A DNA stretch of 64,000 nt, taken from an uncultured Saprospiraceae bacterium (lineage in GTDB: Bacteria > Bacteroidota > Bacteroidia > Chitinophagales > Saprospiraceae). Every line of letters begins with the position of its first letter. Positions within the stretch are counted from its first letter, which is position 1. Location: positions 124,001-188,000 of the forward strand of contig CALSOU010000012.1 in NCBI GenBank assembly GCA_943788055.1, in the 5' to 3' direction. The notes under the pieces were generated by a model. That model was not told the origin of the DNA. It did no database searches and worked only from the letters and a program-made list of their open reading frames with translations. Shown in pieces: positions 62,417-64,000 of this stretch. A program made the translations under genes and the position numbers.

Positions 62417-64000
62417 ATGAAGAATTTCATCGCTACATTATTATTGGTATTTGTCTTGCCCTTTTTGGCGAAAGCCCAAGATGTGGATACCTCAGCTTCC
62501 GAAAAAATCAAAATCGTTTATGCCGATCTACAGAGAACTATAAAGACTGATTCTGGATTTCTTCGATATCTAGAGGGGAGGGTACAGATAATAAAAGATT
62601 CGAGCTACTTCTATTGTGATACAGCTCGAATAAATGATGATTTTTTGAAAGGCTGGGGCGATGTGAGTATGCTAAAAAACGATAGTTTAGAAGTATTTGC
62701 AGATAGTATGGTCTATGACCTTGAAACAGAAGAAGCAGATATTTATGGATCAGTTTACGTACAGAGTAAGGATGAGATTTTATTTTCTGATTATATACAT
62801 TATAAGGATCGAACGGACATTGCATACTACACAGATAAGGCAATCCTAAGAAGCAAGGAGGTTGAACTTAAAAGTAAACGCGGTGAATTTCGAACCACAG
62901 AGGACCTTGCTATTTTCTCGCAAAAAGTAAGCGTTGTTGATTCGGCTTTTCAGCTATTTGCCGATACACTTTTGTATCGAACAGATTTGAACAAGGCAAT
63001 TTTTAAAGGGCCTACTAATATCGTTCTTGATTCCGCAGACGTATATTGTGAAGCGGGATACTTTCTTTTAGATGTAGATTACGGCGTCTTTAAGAAGAAT
63101 GCAAGATATGTGGGGGAGAAAGATACCGCAATTGCTGATACAATTAAAGCTGACGGAGTTGGTAAGATCGTTGAATTAATTGGGAATGCTTATTATCAGG
63201 GCGAAACGGCCCACGCGGAAGGAGACTACATCAAGTACAACCAAAGAAATGGTGACGTAGAAGTTAGAGGCAATGCATTTGTTCTTGATGGAGAGCAGCG
63301 TCTTCGTTCAGATGTCATTTTCTACAACAAGAAGACAAAGCTTTTTAGTAGCGAAGGTAGATCGACGATTAATAGTGCTTCTAATCAACTACAAGCTGAT
63401 AACATCGAATCTTTGGATAAGACAGGAAGGGCAACAGGTGAAGTGATTTTTCAAGACACATCGGGAGGTGTGCGAATAGATTCTGATATACTAGAGTTTG
63501 ATCAGGCCCAAAGTTCTTATAATAAAGCATACAATCTAGAAGGACCTGCCTTGCTGCGAGCAAAGATGGACGGAAGTGATAGCTTATACATTGTAGCAGA
63601 TACTCTTTATAGTTTTCAAGATATTACATTTGACACATTGAGCAGTTATGATCAAGACTCAGTTCTTTCTTATACCTACCTCTCTGATACAATTGACTAT
63701 TTGACTGCATATTATAAAGTGAGCGTCTATAACGCTGATTTTCAGGCAGTATGTGATTCACTAGCTTATAATACAAAGGACTCGATACTGACTTTATATA
63801 AGGATCCTATCATGTGGAGCGATACAAGCCAATTTAAGGGTGATACAATTGTCATGTATTTCAATGGCGAATCATTAGACCGTCTAGATCTCTTTCCGAA
63901 GAGTTTTATTATCAATAGTACCGACGAAGTCTTTTACAATCAGATACGAGGTAAACGCACAAATGCTTTCTTTACTGACGGAAAGATTGATTCAATGATC
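62417..64000 (+). CDS. OstA-like (LptA/LptD-type) envelope protein, 3' end outside window
   Basis: The frame is open from ATG 62417 to the window edge (528 residues, incomplete). Signal peptide MKNFIATLLLVFVLPFLAKAQ. The rest is a repetitive beta-rich series with D-S-x-x-F/Y-A-D-T/S patterns (YFYCDTARIND, EVFADSMVYD, QLFADTLLYR), the beta-jellyroll repeat of OstA-like proteins. In Bacteroidota such proteins are presumed to carry lipopolysaccharide or other lipids across the periplasm, like LptA/LptD. C-terminal domains cannot be seen. Confidence 0.85.
   Translation, partial: MKNFIATLLLVFVLPFLAKAQDVDTSASEKIKIVYADLQRTIKTDSGFLRYLEGRVQIIKDSSYFYCDTARINDDFLKGWGDVSMLKNDSLEVFADSMVYDLETEEADIYGSVYVQSKDEILFSDYIHYKDRTDIAYYTDKAILRSKEVELKSKRGEFRTTEDLAIFSQKVSVVDSAFQLFADTLLYRTDLNKAIFKGPTNIVLDSADVYCEAGYFLLDVDYGVFKKNARYVGEKDTAIADTIKADGVGKIVELIGNAYYQGETAHAEGDYIKYNQRNGDVEVRGNAFVLDGEQRLRSDVIFYNKKTKLFSSEGRSTINSASNQLQADNIESLDKTGRATGEVIFQDTSGGVRIDSDILEFDQAQSSYNKAYNLEGPALLRAKMDGSDSLYIVADTLYSFQDITFDTLSSYDQDSVLSYTYLSDTIDYLTAYYKVSVYNADFQAVCDSLAYNTKDSILTLYKDPIMWSDTSQFKGDTIVMYFNGESLDRLDLFPKSFIINSTDEVFYNQIRGKRTNAFFTDGKIDSMI

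Overview
The window is AT-rich chromosomal DNA from a member of the Bacteroidota, most likely the Saprospiria/Saprospiraceae. The evidence is: several large secreted proteins with type IX secretion system (T9SS) sorting domains, SprB-type repeats next to a PorP/SprF-family protein, a DUF4293 protein, an OstA-like protein, RNase HI with a caulimovirus-type N-terminal domain, and TAnnTTTG (-7) promoter elements upstream of many genes. The dockerin/cohesin-like C-terminal layout is what I associate with Saprospiraceae surface proteins. No rRNA, CRISPR array, transposase or phage gene was seen.

Layout. 0-8.8 kb: the end of a giant type B T9SS adhesin with 18 degenerate ~76-residue repeats, then two decayed genes (a DUF1801 gene with an internal stop, and a frameshifted remnant of a T9SS cargo). 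8.8-22 kb: esterase-TPR protein, glycosyltransferase and M16 peptidase, then housekeeping genes metG-lnt, metK and gcvP. 22-32 kb: T9SS-exported metalloprotease, a 1154-residue outer-membrane protein, and a T9SS-exported animal-type haem peroxidase. 32-34.6 kb: LpxL-like acyltransferase, glycosylasparaginase, and a LuxR-type regulator with Glu in place of the phosphoacceptor Asp, preceded by a good sigma-54-type promoter. 35-51.3 kb: a T9SS surface-protein cluster: a cohesin-like/SprB-repeat protein split by a frameshift, its PorP/SprF partner, a small secreted protein, and two paralogous giant proteins with dockerin-like and cohesin-like modules. 51.3-52.8 kb: a decayed PAAR-protein island beside tRNA-Ser(GGA). 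52.8-56.3 kb: def-ruvX, cutC-tatD, RNase HI. 56.7-59 kb: exbB-membrane protein-exbD-exbD. 59-64 kb: cytochrome c/FG-GAP lipoprotein, DUF4293 protein, FAD oxidoreductase, and the start of an OstA-like protein cut by the window edge.

How it fits together. The dominant theme is building and exporting a cell surface: six T9SS cargos plus one remnant, a PorP/SprF-type attachment protein, lipid A and lipoprotein acylation (lpxL-like, lnt), OstA-like envelope assembly and ExbBD energisation. The best candidate for something new is the 35-51 kb cluster, where cohesin-like and dockerin-like modules occur on separate T9SS cargos encoded side by side. This suggests, but does not prove, a non-covalently assembled surface layer or adhesive made from these proteins.
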